From: an uncultured Flavobacteriaceae bacterium
GTDB taxonomy: Bacteria; Bacteroidota; Bacteroidia; Flavobacteriales; Flavobacteriaceae
NCBI GenBank assembly: GCA_947489085.1
Contig: CANLCJ010000010.1
Location: 1 to 64,000 of the forward strand
DNA: 64,000 bases
Direction: 5' to 3'
Part shown: piece by piece, positions 45,295-55,213 of the stretch
How positions within the stretch are numbered: position 1 is the first letter of the stretch
Layout of the letters: every line of letters starts with the position of its first letter
Notes under the pieces: model-generated
Database searches by the model: none
Seen by the model: only the letters and a program-made list of their open reading frames with translations
Told to the model about the DNA's origin: nothing
Translations under genes and position numbers: made by a program

Positions 45295-46395
45295 ATGCAA
45301 AAAAAAAAAATTGTTTTAATAGGTTTTCGATTAAATAAAGGTGGGGCAGAAAGAGTGATGGCTAGTATTTCTAATTATCTGGCATCTCAAAATTTTGATG
45401 TACATATTATTATAATATTAGATGATATAGCCTATTCGCATTCGGGAAAAGTGTTCAACCTTGGCAAACTTAAAAATAAATCTAATGGCTTATCGAATAA
45501 GCTAAAAAGATTGATAGCTTTAAATAATTATTTTAAAAAAAATGAGTTTGATGTTCTTATAGATTTTAGATTTAGAATAAATTTTTTTCAAGAATTTATT
45601 TTATCGCGATTTGTATTTAAACTAAAAACCATTTACACGGTACATAGCTCGCAATTAAATGTGTACATACCAAAGCATGTGTTTCTAGCAAGTTTGATTT
45701 ATAAGAAGGCCGACAAAATCGTTGCAATAACACACGCAATGCAAAGTCTAATTGAGGATAAGTATAACTTTAAAAATGTTACTACAATTTATAACCCAGT
45801 TAACTTGGATGCTATTGAGAAATTCAAAGAAGCCTCTGTAGGTTTAAAAGAAGAGTATGTTATTAGTGCAGGACAATTTGATACTAATGAAAAACAATTT
45901 GATAAATTAATTACGACTTACGCAAAGTCTGTTCTGCCAAAGCAGAATGTTGTACTGGTTTTATTAGGCCAAGGATCTAATATGCAAAAATTAAAGAATC
46001 ATGCAAAATCTTGCGGTGTAGAAGATAAGGTCTTGTTTTTAGGGTTTAAGAAAAACCCCTATAAATATTTTAAAAACGCAAAATTTTACATCATGTCTAG
46101 TATGTACGAAGGCATGCCAATGGTTCTCATAGAAGCATTAGCATCAGGTATTCCCGTAATTTCCTTTGATTGTCCTACAGGACCAAGTGAAATTATAAGA
46201 CATGAAGAGAATGGGTTGTTGGTTAAAAATCAAGATTTTAATGCTTTGGTTGCTAGTGTAAATCGTTTTGCGAACGATAAAAAATTATATAATTATTGTA
46301 AAAATAATGCCATTGCCAGTTCTCGTCAATTTTCAATAGATAAAATAGGAATACAATGGTTAGACTTAATAAACAGATGTCTTAATTTATTTTGA
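45295..46395 (+). CDS. Family 4 glycosyltransferase
   Basis: 366 residues with the GT-B fold. LNKGGAERVMASISNYLA starts the N-terminal domain; FYIMSSMYEGMPMVLIEALA holds the EX7E motif. It transfers a sugar from a nucleotide donor with retention. TACATTTG at 45266-45273, 22 bp upstream, looks like a promoter -7 element, though no good -33 partner is seen. Overlaps the next GT4 gene by 4 bp. Confidence 0.9.
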   Translation: MQKKKIVLIGFRLNKGGAERVMASISNYLASQNFDVHIIIILDDIAYSHSGKVFNLGKLKNKSNGLSNKLKRLIALNNYFKKNEFDVLIDFRFRINFFQEFILSRFVFKLKTIYTVHSSQLNVYIPKHVFLASLIYKKADKIVAITHAMQSLIEDKYNFKNVTTIYNPVNLDAIEKFKEASVGLKEEYVISAGQFDTNEKQFDKLITTYAKSVLPKQNVVLVLLGQGSNMQKLKNHAKSCGVEDKVLFLGFKKNPYKYFKNAKFYIMSSMYEGMPMVLIEALASGIPVISFDCPTGPSEIIRHEENGLLVKNQDFNALVASVNRFANDKKLYNYCKNNAIASSRQFSIDKIGIQWLDLINRCLNLF

Positions 46396-47474
46396 AGAAG
46401 CTTTTTTACTTAGTACCCGATATAAACCATTCAGGAGGTGTTAACAGAGTATTGTCTACACGATTAAATTTCTTAGTTAATAAATATGCCTATACGGTTC
46501 TTATTTTAAGTTTTAAATCTACAAGTAAACAACCTGTATTTTATGACTTCGACACCAAAATTAAAATAACCTACTTAGAAGAAGTACATCATCAATTAAA
46601 AAAGCAAAGCAAGTTTGGCTTGTGTTTAAAAATAGTAAGAGATTTTAATCCAAATTGTGTTACAATTTGCGACAATGGTTTAAACGCGACACTCTTAGCG
46701 ATTATACTTGGTAGTAAGTACAATGTGCTATATGAAAGGCATAATAGCAGAACAATTAGAGAAAAAACGCTTTTTAATAATATCAAATTAAAAATATCGA
46801 TTTTACTTTTAGATGTATTTGTTAAAAGAATTTATGCTTTTATAGTCTTAAACGAAGAAGAAGCGAAATCTTGGCGGTATAAAAATACAATAATAAGATA
46901 CAATCCATTGTGGAACGATTTGCCGTTAAACACTAAGGTAGAAAAATCTAAAGTAGTTTTAGCAGTTGGAAGACAAGCCATAGAAAAAGGATACGATTCC
47001 CTTTTATCAATCTGGAAAGATGTTGTAAAAGACTATCCAAATTGGCAATTGCATATTTATGGAGCCAAAGACAGTACTCTTGGATTGCCAAACATGGCGA
47101 AAGACTTTGGCATTACTAATTCCGTAAAGTTTTTCAACCCGATAAAGGATATTGAGGCCATTTATACTTCAGGAAGGATATTGTTAAACACTTCTGTTAC
47201 AGAGGCTTTTGGCTTAACCATTATAGAAGCGATGTCTTACGGATTACCAGTGGTGGCTTTTAATAACAACGGAGCTAAAAGTTTAATAAAGCACAATTAC
47301 AACGGTTTTCTAGTAGATTTTAAAAAAACAGACAAATTTGCAATACAACTTAAGTACCTTATAGCGAATGAAAAAGAATTTGAAAGGTTATCTGTAAATG
47401 CTATAAAAAGTATAGATCGCTTCAACCTACATGCAATAATGGAAGATTGGCATAAACTTTATAAATCCTTATGA
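46392..47474 (+). CDS. Family 4 glycosyltransferase, TTG start
   Basis: 360 residues. The TTG start lies inside the preceding stop codon region (TTGA overlap); no ATG occurs within the following 200 residues, and MKKLFYLVPDINHSGGVNRV is a proper GT4 beginning. NTSVTEAFGLTIIEAMSYGL carries the EX7E motif and GRQAIEKGYDSLLSIW the donor-site loop. It ends with a 16-bp tail overlap against a convergent GT2 gene. Confidence 0.88.
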   Translation: MKKLFYLVPDINHSGGVNRVLSTRLNFLVNKYAYTVLILSFKSTSKQPVFYDFDTKIKITYLEEVHHQLKKQSKFGLCLKIVRDFNPNCVTICDNGLNATLLAIILGSKYNVLYERHNSRTIREKTLFNNIKLKISILLLDVFVKRIYAFIVLNEEEAKSWRYKNTIIRYNPLWNDLPLNTKVEKSKVVLAVGRQAIEKGYDSLLSIWKDVVKDYPNWQLHIYGAKDSTLGLPNMAKDFGITNSVKFFNPIKDIEAIYTSGRILLNTSVTEAFGLTIIEAMSYGLPVVAFNNNGAKSLIKHNYNGFLVDFKKTDKFAIQLKYLIANEKEFERLSVNAIKSIDRFNLHAIMEDWHKLYKSL

Positions 47475-48361
47475 TTTATATTAAGAGAACATAAAAAGCC
47501 AACTTTATAAAAATTAAATAAGAATAGAGAAGGTGAGGGCGACGTTAACTGTTTCCGCAGCATACTATGAGTGAGTTTAAACAAGTATTTAGTAAGAGTT
47601 CTCAATTTTAGTTTTTTTAATCGCATTAAAAAAGATAATATGGTAACAAACTCTGAAGAGATTTTATTTTTTTGATAGAGCTTAAAAATGTTAATCAAAC
47701 CTGCTTCTGTTTTATTAATAAATACAGTGTTTAAATCAATATCGTCATGCTCTACGGGATTGTTTATATGGCTTACATTTAAATTTAGTGTAAAAGCTTG
47801 GTAAGCAAAGAGGGTGTCTTCATGGCCATAACTTTTAATACTAGGATCAAATAATATTTTATAAAACGATGTTCTTTTAATCAAGGTATTATTAAACATG
47901 AGTGTTTTATAAACATTTTGCTGCCGAGTTGGCACTGTTTTATCTTCAATCCGTTTACCATATTTCCACCTTAACACTTTCTCCTCTTGTTTTACATGGC
48001 AGGGATGTACTCTACCACCATAGATAATTTCTGAAGTTTCATCTATTTGATTAATGTAGTTTTTTATGAAATTTTCATCGATTATTTTAGAATCACCATC
48101 AATAAATAACAAGTAATCGTATTTAGAAGCTTCAACCAGATTATTTCTATTTGTACTAAGGCCTACGTTTTGCTGCGCCGCTATAAATCTAGAATTTTCG
48201 AGTGTATTTATCTTTTCATTTTCACTATTACACGAAGCTAAGGAGCCATCATCAATACATATAATCTCGAAATCTATATGAGCTCTCTTGGCTTGGTTAT
48301 TTAATGCTAAGGCTAGAGGAAAAACGTTATAGTTGTATGTAGGGATAAGTATAGAAAGCAA
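47459..48361 (-). CDS. Family 2 glycosyltransferase
   Basis: 300 residues. LSILIPTYNYNVFPLALALN and IICIDDGSLA, LLFIDGDSKI are GT2 motifs; SYGHEDTLFAYQAF gives the ED acidic pair of the acceptor side. Its 3' end overlaps the convergent GT4 gene by 16 bp. It reads from the right end of the polysaccharide locus, opposite to the main run. Confidence 0.87.
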   Translation of the reverse strand: MLSILIPTYNYNVFPLALALNNQAKRAHIDFEIICIDDGSLASCNSENEKINTLENSRFIAAQQNVGLSTNRNNLVEASKYDYLLFIDGDSKIIDENFIKNYINQIDETSEIIYGGRVHPCHVKQEEKVLRWKYGKRIEDKTVPTRQQNVYKTLMFNNTLIKRTSFYKILFDPSIKSYGHEDTLFAYQAFTLNLNVSHINNPVEHDDIDLNTVFINKTEAGLINIFKLYQKNKISSEFVTILSFLMRLKKLKLRTLTKYLFKLTHSMLRKQLTSPSPSLFLFNFYKVGFLCSLNINHKDL

Positions 48362-48736
48362 AATGAAGAAAACGTATTATATAATTTAGTATAGTTGGTT
48401 GTAGCAATTATTCAACTAAGGCAAAACTTAAAAATATAAAAAATATTGTGTCTAGCAGTTACTAATTTGCTTGACTTTAAAATATACTTCGATAAACAAC
48501 TGCATCGTAAAAGTAGCATTCTTAAATTGTAAAAATACCAGATAGCATTAAATAGTTTCTATAATTGCTTAAAGTGTACATGTTACCGATAGTATAGCGA
48601 CTGTAAATTAATACATGGTAAATGTGAAAATGAAATTTATACGTTATTGAATTACAGTAAAGTATAAAATACGTACATACTTAGTTTCAAAATTAATGGT
48701 TAAGCTAATTTTAATATCGGTTTAAAATACTGGATT
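48362..48736. other. Non-coding gap between polysaccharide locus and ftsE
   Basis: About 375 AT-rich bases with no supported gene. It should contain the promoter of the leftward GT2 gene and the end of the ftsE transcript; no strong hairpin with T-run was found. Confidence 0.5.
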
Positions 48737-49420
48737 TTAAGCTTTACGTTGCACTACCTCATAAACTTGACTGTCATCACATTTCAGGGTTTTACTAGGG
48801 TATTTTAAGAGCAATGCGTAGTCGTGAGTTGCCATAAGTATAGTGTTTCCATTTTTATTTATATCCTGTAACACTTGCATTACCTCTATACTAGTTTGCG
48901 GATCTAGGTTTCCAGTAGGTTCATCTGCTAAAATAAGTTCTGGATTATTTAATAGAGCCCTAGCAATAGCTACGCGCTGCTGTTCGCCACCTGAGAGCTC
49001 ATGCGGAAATTTGAAACCCTTAGTTTTCATGCCCACTTTGGTAAGTACCTCCTCAACACGCGCATTCATCTTATCTTTTTCTTTCCAACCAGTAGCTTTC
49101 AATACAAAAAGCAAGTTATCATTAATGGTTCTATCTATCAGCAATTTAAAGTCTTGAAATACGACACCTAGTTTTCGTCTTAAAAAAGGAATATCTTTTT
49201 CTTTTAGAGTTTTAAGATTGTAATCTACAATAGAACCATCGCCCTCTTTAAGCGGCAAATCTCCATATAGTGTTTTCATGAAACTACTTTTTCCAGTGCC
49301 AGTTTTACCAATAAGGTAGACAAATTCACCTTTAAGAATTTCAATATTAACTTTAGAGAGTACTAAACTTTCACCTTGATAAATAGAGGCTTCTTTAAGT
49401 TGTAATATAGTTTCAGACAT
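48737..49420 (-). CDS. ftsE: ABC-type ATP-binding protein, FtsE-like
   Basis: 227 residues. Walker [11 protein letters not shown]-loop near VFQDFKLL, signature [15 protein letters not shown], Walker [13 protein letters not shown] and H-loop MATHDYALL are complete. [16 protein letters not shown] resembles FtsE, the ATPase that drives the FtsX-regulated peptidoglycan hydrolysis at division. FtsX is not adjacent, which is common in Bacteroidota. It is divergent from the TPR gene. Confidence 0.87.
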   Translation of the reverse strand: MSETILQLKEASIYQGESLVLSKVNIEILKGEFVYLIGKTGTGKSSFMKTLYGDLPLKEGDGSIVDYNLKTLKEKDIPFLRRKLGVVFQDFKLLIDRTINDNLLFVLKATGWKEKDKMNARVEEVLTKVGMKTKGFKFPHELSGGEQQRVAIARALLNNPELILADEPTGNLDPQTSIEVMQVLQDINKNGNTILMATHDYALLLKYPSKTLKCDDSQVYEVVQRKA

Positions 49421-49724
49421 AGAAGATTAACTTTCAGCATACAAGTTTAAACTTTAAACTTTAACGGCGCAAACCAATACCATTATTTTATTGGTATAAT
49501 TACATAAACGATACTATTTTTATAAAGTGTACAATAAGTTTATTACTGCCTTATAAAGCGATTTTTTGTTGAAAACATATAATTACAATTAAATTTTAGC
49601 GTTAAACAAAGAGAGCAATAAAAAAGGCGCTATTTAATTTTTAAATAGAATGCGTATTAGGATTTTTAATAATACTAAAATCTTATATTTATCTCTAAAA
49701 TGTATCTAACAAACCAAACACTAA
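49421..49724. other. Divergent promoter region of ftsE and TPR gene
   Basis: 304 bases. Contains ACCAAT (49473-49478) and ATTGGT (49490-49495) as an inverted repeat. A promoter-like TATATTTA at 49685-49692, with T-rich sequence 19 bp before it, may serve the TPR gene. Confidence 0.45.
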
Positions 49725-52700
49725 ATGAACTTTAAAAAAAGTATTTCATTTATATTAGCTTTAGGCTTTTGTCTGCAAGTTACAGGGCAACAATCTATAA
49801 TCTACACAAACGATTTAGTCGACTTCCAAAAGGCACTAAACTTGTATCATAATGAACAGTATCAAGCAGCAACATCACTTTTTAAACAGGTAAAGCAAAC
49901 CGCAAACGAAACGCAGTTAAAAGGCGACTGTGCTTATTATATAGCCAATTGTGCGGTGCGTTTAAATCAACAAAACGCAGACAAACTTGTTAGTGATTTT
50001 GTGCAAGAATACCCTACCAGTACAAAGCGCAACACAGCATATTTAGATGTAGCAGACTTTTACTTTAAAAACGCGAAGTATGCCCGATCTCAAAAGTGGT
50101 ATGGCAAAGTAGACGAAAGTGCTTTATCTTTAAACGATAGAGAACAGTTTTATTTCAATAATGGATATACCGCATTTATTACAAAGCAATATAAAACAGC
50201 CAAAACATATCTAACCAAAGTAGAAAATTCTAAGTTACATGGCGCTCAAGCCAAATATTACATTGGTTATATGGCATACCAGGCCGATAATTATGATAAA
50301 GCTTCCAATTATTTTAAACAAATTAATGATGAAGGTGATTACCGAGAAAAATTGTCCTATTATCAAGCCGACTTAAACTTTAAATTAGGCAAGTTTGAAG
50401 AGGCAATAAAATTAGCAAAAGCACAATTAAATTCTAGTACAAGAGAAGAAGTTTCCGAATTGTCTAAAATTATAGGAGAAAGTTATTTTAACCTAGAAGA
50501 TTATGAAAAAGCGATTCCTTACCTCAAAGATTATAAAGGCAAAAAAGGAAAATGGAAAAATACAGATTTTTATCAATTAGGTTATGCCTATTATAAAATT
50601 GAAGATTACCAAAATGCCATATCAGAATTTAATAAAATTATAGATGGCCAAGATGCTATAGCACAAAATGCATACTACCATTTGGGAGAAAGTTATGTGA
50701 AATTGGATAAAAAGCAAGAAGCCTTAAACGCGTTTCGAGATGCATCTCAAATGGTTTTTAATGTTAAAATTCAAGAAGACGCTTGGTTAAATTATGCAAA
50801 ACTAAGTTACGATATAGGAAACCCTTACCAATCGGCACCAGAAGTGCTGTCTAGTTATTTAGAAAAATATCCAAAAACGGCTTATAAAGTTGAGGTAGAA
50901 GGCTTGTTAATAGATTCTTATATAACATCAAAGAATTACCAAAAGGCATTAGAGCTTTTGGAAAACAAAAATAGTTTCGAACAAAAAATAGCATATCAAA
51001 AAGTAGCATTTTATAGAGGGTTAGAACTTTATAGAGACAATAAATATGACGAAGCAGAACAGCTTTTCGATAAGTCCTTAAAAGTATCTCGAGATGATGT
51101 GTTTACGGCAAGAGCTATATTTTGGAAAGCAGAAACAGACTATAATTTAACCAACTACGAGGATGCGTTGGTTGGGTTTAAGCAATTTTTGCAAATTAGC
51201 TCTCAAGGTATCACCGAAACAAAAACAGTCGATTACAATCTAGGATACACCTATTTTAAGTTGAAAAACTATTTACAAGCAGCAAGTCATTTCAATGCAT
51301 ATCTTTCGGAGGCCAAAAACGACGAAGCACGCGTAAACGATGCTTACCTAAGATTGGGAGATGTTTATTTTGTGTCTAGCAAATATAACGATGCGATAGA
51401 GGCTTACGATAAAGCCATTAAAAGTAACAAAAATGAAAACGATTATCCCTTTTTTCAAAAAGCAATTAGTATAGGGTATGCGGGAAGTGCATCTAAAAAA
51501 ATTAAAGCTCTTGAAGATTTTGTAGCAACATACAAAACATCCAAATTAAGAGATGATGCTTATTTTGAGTTAGGCAATTCTTACGCCAAAGCAGGTAACA
51601 CCGATAAAGCAATGGCTGCTTACGATGCCTTGAGAACGTCTTATAAAATGAGTTCTTTTGTGCCAAAAGCATTACTGAGACAGGGGTTAATGCATTATAA
51701 TGCCAACAAGAATAGTGCTGCTTTAGAAAAATTTAAAGATGTAGCATCAAATTACCCTGGTACTCCAGAGGCATTGCAAGCGGTGGCTACAGCAAGATTA
51801 ATCTATATAGATTTAGGGCAAGTTAATGCATATGCAGCCTGGGTAAATACTTTGGATTATGTAGAGGTAACAGATGTAGATTTAGATAACACAACTTACG
51901 AAGCTGCCGAAAAGCAGTATTTGGAAGGTGATACAGATAAAGCAATAGAACAGTTTAATAACTACCTAAACCGTTTTCCTAAAGGCATACACAATTTACA
52001 GTCTCACTTTTATATTGCGCAATTGTATTTTAAAAAGAGTTTGTTGGAAAATGCAGCGCCACACTATAAAGCAGTTATAGAAGCCCCAGAAAGTGAATTT
52101 ACAGAAGAAGCTTTATTGCGTTTGTCGCAGTACCATTTGGAAACCAAATCTTGGGATACAGCAGCGCCGTTGTTACAACGTTTAGAAACAGTAGCAAATT
52201 TTTCTCAAAACGTAGTTTTTGCACAGTCTAATTTAATGAAAGCTTATTACCAACTAACGCAATACAAGGCAGCAGTAACATATGCTAATAAAGTACTGCA
52301 AAACATAAATATTGATGATAAAATAAAAAGTGATGCTCAAATTATTATTGCACGTTCGGCGATAAAAACAGGAGATGAAGACAAAGCGAAGACAGCTTAT
52401 AAAGAAGTTGCTAAAATAGCTAAAGGAGCTACAGCTGCAGAAGCCTTGTATTACGATGCTTATTTTAAACACAAAGAAGGCGCTTTCGAAGCTTCGAACA
52501 CTGCGGCTCAACAACTTGCTAAAGATTATTCTGGCTACAAGAATTACAGTGCAAAAGGCTTAGTTGTTATGGCTAAGAATTTTTATGCGTTGGGAGAAGC
52601 TTATCAAGCCACTTATATTCTAGAAAGTGTTATCGAAAACTTTACACAATATCCAGGCATAGTAGCAGAAGCAGAAAAGGAATTAAGTGCGATTAAGCAA

Positions 52701-52739
52701 AAGGAAGCTAAAACCAACGCATCCGTACTTCCAGAATAG
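49725..52739 (+). CDS. Large TPR repeat protein, 1004 aa
   Basis: 1004 residues with a signal peptide (ending VTGQQ). About 20 tetratricopeptide-like helix pairs run through the protein, e.g. ALNLYHNEQYQAATSLFKQV, AYYKIEDYQNAISEFNKII, AYLRLGDVYFVSSKYNDAIE and AYYQLTQYKAAVTYANKV. Short 34-residue units and the AYY/LG pattern are plain. The protein is exported to the periplasm or outer membrane. It is followed 61 bp later by a plugless beta-barrel gene, an arrangement seen in flavobacteria; a scaffold for outer-membrane assembly is a reasonable guess but not known. Confidence 0.88.
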   Translation: MNFKKSISFILALGFCLQVTGQQSIIYTNDLVDFQKALNLYHNEQYQAATSLFKQVKQTANETQLKGDCAYYIANCAVRLNQQNADKLVSDFVQEYPTSTKRNTAYLDVADFYFKNAKYARSQKWYGKVDESALSLNDREQFYFNNGYTAFITKQYKTAKTYLTKVENSKLHGAQAKYYIGYMAYQADNYDKASNYFKQINDEGDYREKLSYYQADLNFKLGKFEEAIKLAKAQLNSSTREEVSELSKIIGESYFNLEDYEKAIPYLKDYKGKKGKWKNTDFYQLGYAYYKIEDYQNAISEFNKIIDGQDAIAQNAYYHLGESYVKLDKKQEALNAFRDASQMVFNVKIQEDAWLNYAKLSYDIGNPYQSAPEVLSSYLEKYPKTAYKVEVEGLLIDSYITSKNYQKALELLENKNSFEQKIAYQKVAFYRGLELYRDNKYDEAEQLFDKSLKVSRDDVFTARAIFWKAETDYNLTNYEDALVGFKQFLQISSQGITETKTVDYNLGYTYFKLKNYLQAASHFNAYLSEAKNDEARVNDAYLRLGDVYFVSSKYNDAIEAYDKAIKSNKNENDYPFFQKAISIGYAGSASKKIKALEDFVATYKTSKLRDDAYFELGNSYAKAGNTDKAMAAYDALRTSYKMSSFVPKALLRQGLMHYNANKNSAALEKFKDVASNYPGTPEALQAVATARLIYIDLGQVNAYAAWVNTLDYVEVTDVDLDNTTYEAAEKQYLEGDTDKAIEQFNNYLNRFPKGIHNLQSHFYIAQLYFKKSLLENAAPHYKAVIEAPESEFTEEALLRLSQYHLETKSWDTAAPLLQRLETVANFSQNVVFAQSNLMKAYYQLTQYKAAVTYANKVLQNINIDDKIKSDAQIIIARSAIKTGDEDKAKTAYKEVAKIAKGATAAEALYYDAYFKHKEGAFEASNTAAQQLAKDYSGYKNYSAKGLVVMAKNFYALGEAYQATYILESVIENFTQYPGIVAEAEKELSAIKQKEAKTNASVLPE

Positions 52740-52800
52740 GATAGAACGCTAAGTAACAATCTTAATAAGAAATCTAAACTACAAACACACAAAAAAACAC

Positions 52801-54540
52801 ATGCGAAAGCAAATTTATTATACACTAATTTCATTGCTCTTTACTGTTACAGCAACACTTGCTCAAGAACGAGAAAGCGATACTTTGAGGACAGGAGTTA
52901 TTGATGTTGTAAAACCTTATACGCCATCAATTTCAGATGCTTTTAAAGTTAAGGAAACACCAAATCTTGAAGATGATGAAGCACTTAAAAAGAAAACTAT
53001 AGATTATACTATTCTTTCGTTTCCAGTAGCCTCTACATTTACACCTTCTAAGGGAGTAGCAGCCACCTTAGAGAAACCGAAACCAATACGTCTTTACGAC
53101 AACTATGCAAAGCTAGGGGCGGGGTCTTTTACAACACTGGTTGGAGATGTTTATTTGAATCACGCCCTAAGCAGGACAGAACGTATTGGAGGGTATGTAA
53201 ACCATAATTCTTCTTTTGGAGATATTGATGATATCCTTTTAAATAGTGGCTTTTCTAATACCAAATTAAATGCCAACTACTCATCAGAGTTAAGAGATTT
53301 ATCATGGAATGCAGAGGCAGGTTTGCAATTTGCAACTTATAATTGGTATGGCTTACCAGAGCCTTTATCTAACGCAGAAGACTTTACGAATAGTTTAGAT
53401 GTTGGTCACTCTTTTTTCGGTGCGCATTTAGGAGGAGATCTTAATTTCGAAGACACCTATATAAATTCTGGAGCAGCGCAGCTTAGGTATTTTGGAGACA
53501 ACCAAGAATCGGCAGAACTTCATTTTTTAGCTACTGCAAAAGTAGATTTCCCCATTAATAGAGAAGAAATAGCAACACAATTTCGATTGGACTATTTAGG
53601 AGGAGAGTTCGATAGAGGCTATTTTACAGATACAGGAATAAATTATAACAATATTATTGTTGGAGGAGCACCATCTTACACAATAGAACGAGATGATTTA
53701 ACGGTAAATCTTGGAGTGTCTATTTATTACCTTAACGTTATAGAAGGCGATAGTGGAAGCAAGTTTTTGTTTTACCCCAATTTAAAAGCATCCTACACTA
53801 TAGTTAATGATGTTTTGGTGGCTTACGGTAGAATTACCGGAGATGTTATACAAAACACATATCGTAATTTTGCCACAGAAAACCCTTTTGTATCTCCAAC
53901 ACTATCAATAGCACCAACAAATCAAGAATATAAGGTAGATCTTGGTTTAAGGGGCAAAGTATCTAAGACGATGAGTTATACTTTAAGTGCAGGTTATACT
54001 TCAGAAAACAATAAGGCACTATTTATAAATAATATTGCACTCCCAGAGCAATCTGCTACAGAAGATTATCAGTTTGGAAACTCATTTGGCTTAGCTTACG
54101 ATAATTTAAAAACAGCAACGGTAGCTGGAGCACTAAATGTGGACGTAAATAGAAATTTTACAATGGCGCTTAAAGCGACATACTTTAATTACAATACCGA
54201 TAGACAAGAAGAAGCTTGGAATTTACCAAATATAGAAGGCGCTCTAGTGTTAGATTATCAAATTAATACGCATTGGTATGCAGGAGCTAATTTGTTTTTT
54301 GTTGGAGAACGCCAAGACAGATTGGCTTCTATAAGTCAATTAGGGGTTTTAACATCCAATACAATAACACTAGATAGTTTTTTCGATGCAAATGCAAACG
54401 TCGGTTATCATATAAACGACAAAATCTCATTATTTGCCAAAGTAAACAACATAACAAATAACGATTACCAACGGTGGCAAAATTTTCAAGTACAATCCCT
54501 GCAGCTTTTAGCAGGTGCTACATTTAAGTTTGATTTTTAA
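52801..54540 (+). CDS. Outer-membrane beta-barrel protein (TonB-receptor-like, no plug)
   Basis: 579 residues with a signal peptide (ending TLAQE). The N-terminal 90 residues are hydrophilic and contain VVKPYTPSISDAFKVKETP, but no plug domain with a TonB box is seen. The rest alternates as beta-strands of a barrel and ends with NNITNNDYQRWQNFQVQSLQ and an aromatic C-terminal Phe (FKFDF), as TonB-dependent barrels do. Databases may call it TonB-dependent receptor, but without a plug that function is doubtful. Operon with the TPR protein. Confidence 0.8.
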   Translation: MRKQIYYTLISLLFTVTATLAQERESDTLRTGVIDVVKPYTPSISDAFKVKETPNLEDDEALKKKTIDYTILSFPVASTFTPSKGVAATLEKPKPIRLYDNYAKLGAGSFTTLVGDVYLNHALSRTERIGGYVNHNSSFGDIDDILLNSGFSNTKLNANYSSELRDLSWNAEAGLQFATYNWYGLPEPLSNAEDFTNSLDVGHSFFGAHLGGDLNFEDTYINSGAAQLRYFGDNQESAELHFLATAKVDFPINREEIATQFRLDYLGGEFDRGYFTDTGINYNNIIVGGAPSYTIERDDLTVNLGVSIYYLNVIEGDSGSKFLFYPNLKASYTIVNDVLVAYGRITGDVIQNTYRNFATENPFVSPTLSIAPTNQEYKVDLGLRGKVSKTMSYTLSAGYTSENNKALFINNIALPEQSATEDYQFGNSFGLAYDNLKTATVAGALNVDVNRNFTMALKATYFNYNTDRQEEAWNLPNIEGALVLDYQINTHWYAGANLFFVGERQDRLASISQLGVLTSNTITLDSFFDANANVGYHINDKISLFAKVNNITNNDYQRWQNFQVQSLQLLAGATFKFDF

Positions 54541-54597
54541 AGAGGGGAAAGTTTACTAACTTATCATATAAAAAATAAACAGAACCGAATAGAATAA

Positions 54598-55176
54598 ATG
54601 AGAGGTTACAGTTGTATTATACTAGTGTTTTTGTGTTTAAAGGCATCTTTTGCTCAAAATGTGGTACAAAATACCTCGCTTGAAAGTGCTGCGCTTTCAC
54701 TTACAGCAGAAAAAGTGATTTACGACCCCAGCTATTTTTCTATACCTTACCCTAATGGAGATATCCCAAAAGGCAAAGGCGTTTGTACAGATGTTGTAAT
54801 AAGAGCATATAGAAAGATAGGCATAGACTTGCAGAAAAACGTGCATGAAGATATGAAAGCTCATTTTAACGCCTACCCTAATATATGGGGTTTAAAGGCT
54901 ACAGATACAAATATAGACCACAGACGGGTACCAAATTTAATGACCTATTTTAAACGTCAAGGCGCAGAACAACCCATTACGCAAAATGCTAAAGATTACA
55001 TACCTGGAGATGTTGTGTGCTGGAACTTAGGAGGAGCAGTAACTCATATAGGTATAGTGGCTAACAAAACATCTAGCGATGCGAAACGCTATTTAATTGT
55101 ACATAATATAGGTAATGGCCAAGTATTAGAAGATTGTTTGTTTAACTTTAAGATTATAGGACATTATAGAATGTAA
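54598..55176 (+). CDS. DUF1287 protein (NlpC/P60-like fold)
   Basis: 192 residues with a signal peptide (ending ASFAQ). GDIPKGKGVCTDVVIRAYRK with Cys63, then DTNIDHRRVPNLMTYF and VTHIGIVANK (His) are the DUF1287 core, related to cysteine peptidase-like amidases. It could act on peptidoglycan or another cell-wall amide; no direct evidence. It starts 58 bp after the barrel gene, so it may be cotranscribed. Confidence 0.87.
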   Translation: MRGYSCIILVFLCLKASFAQNVVQNTSLESAALSLTAEKVIYDPSYFSIPYPNGDIPKGKGVCTDVVIRAYRKIGIDLQKNVHEDMKAHFNAYPNIWGLKATDTNIDHRRVPNLMTYFKRQGAEQPITQNAKDYIPGDVVCWNLGGAVTHIGIVANKTSSDAKRYLIVHNIGNGQVLEDCLFNFKIIGHYRM

Positions 55177-55213
55177 AACACATGCTAACACTAATGCAAG
55201 TAGAAAAGCTGTT

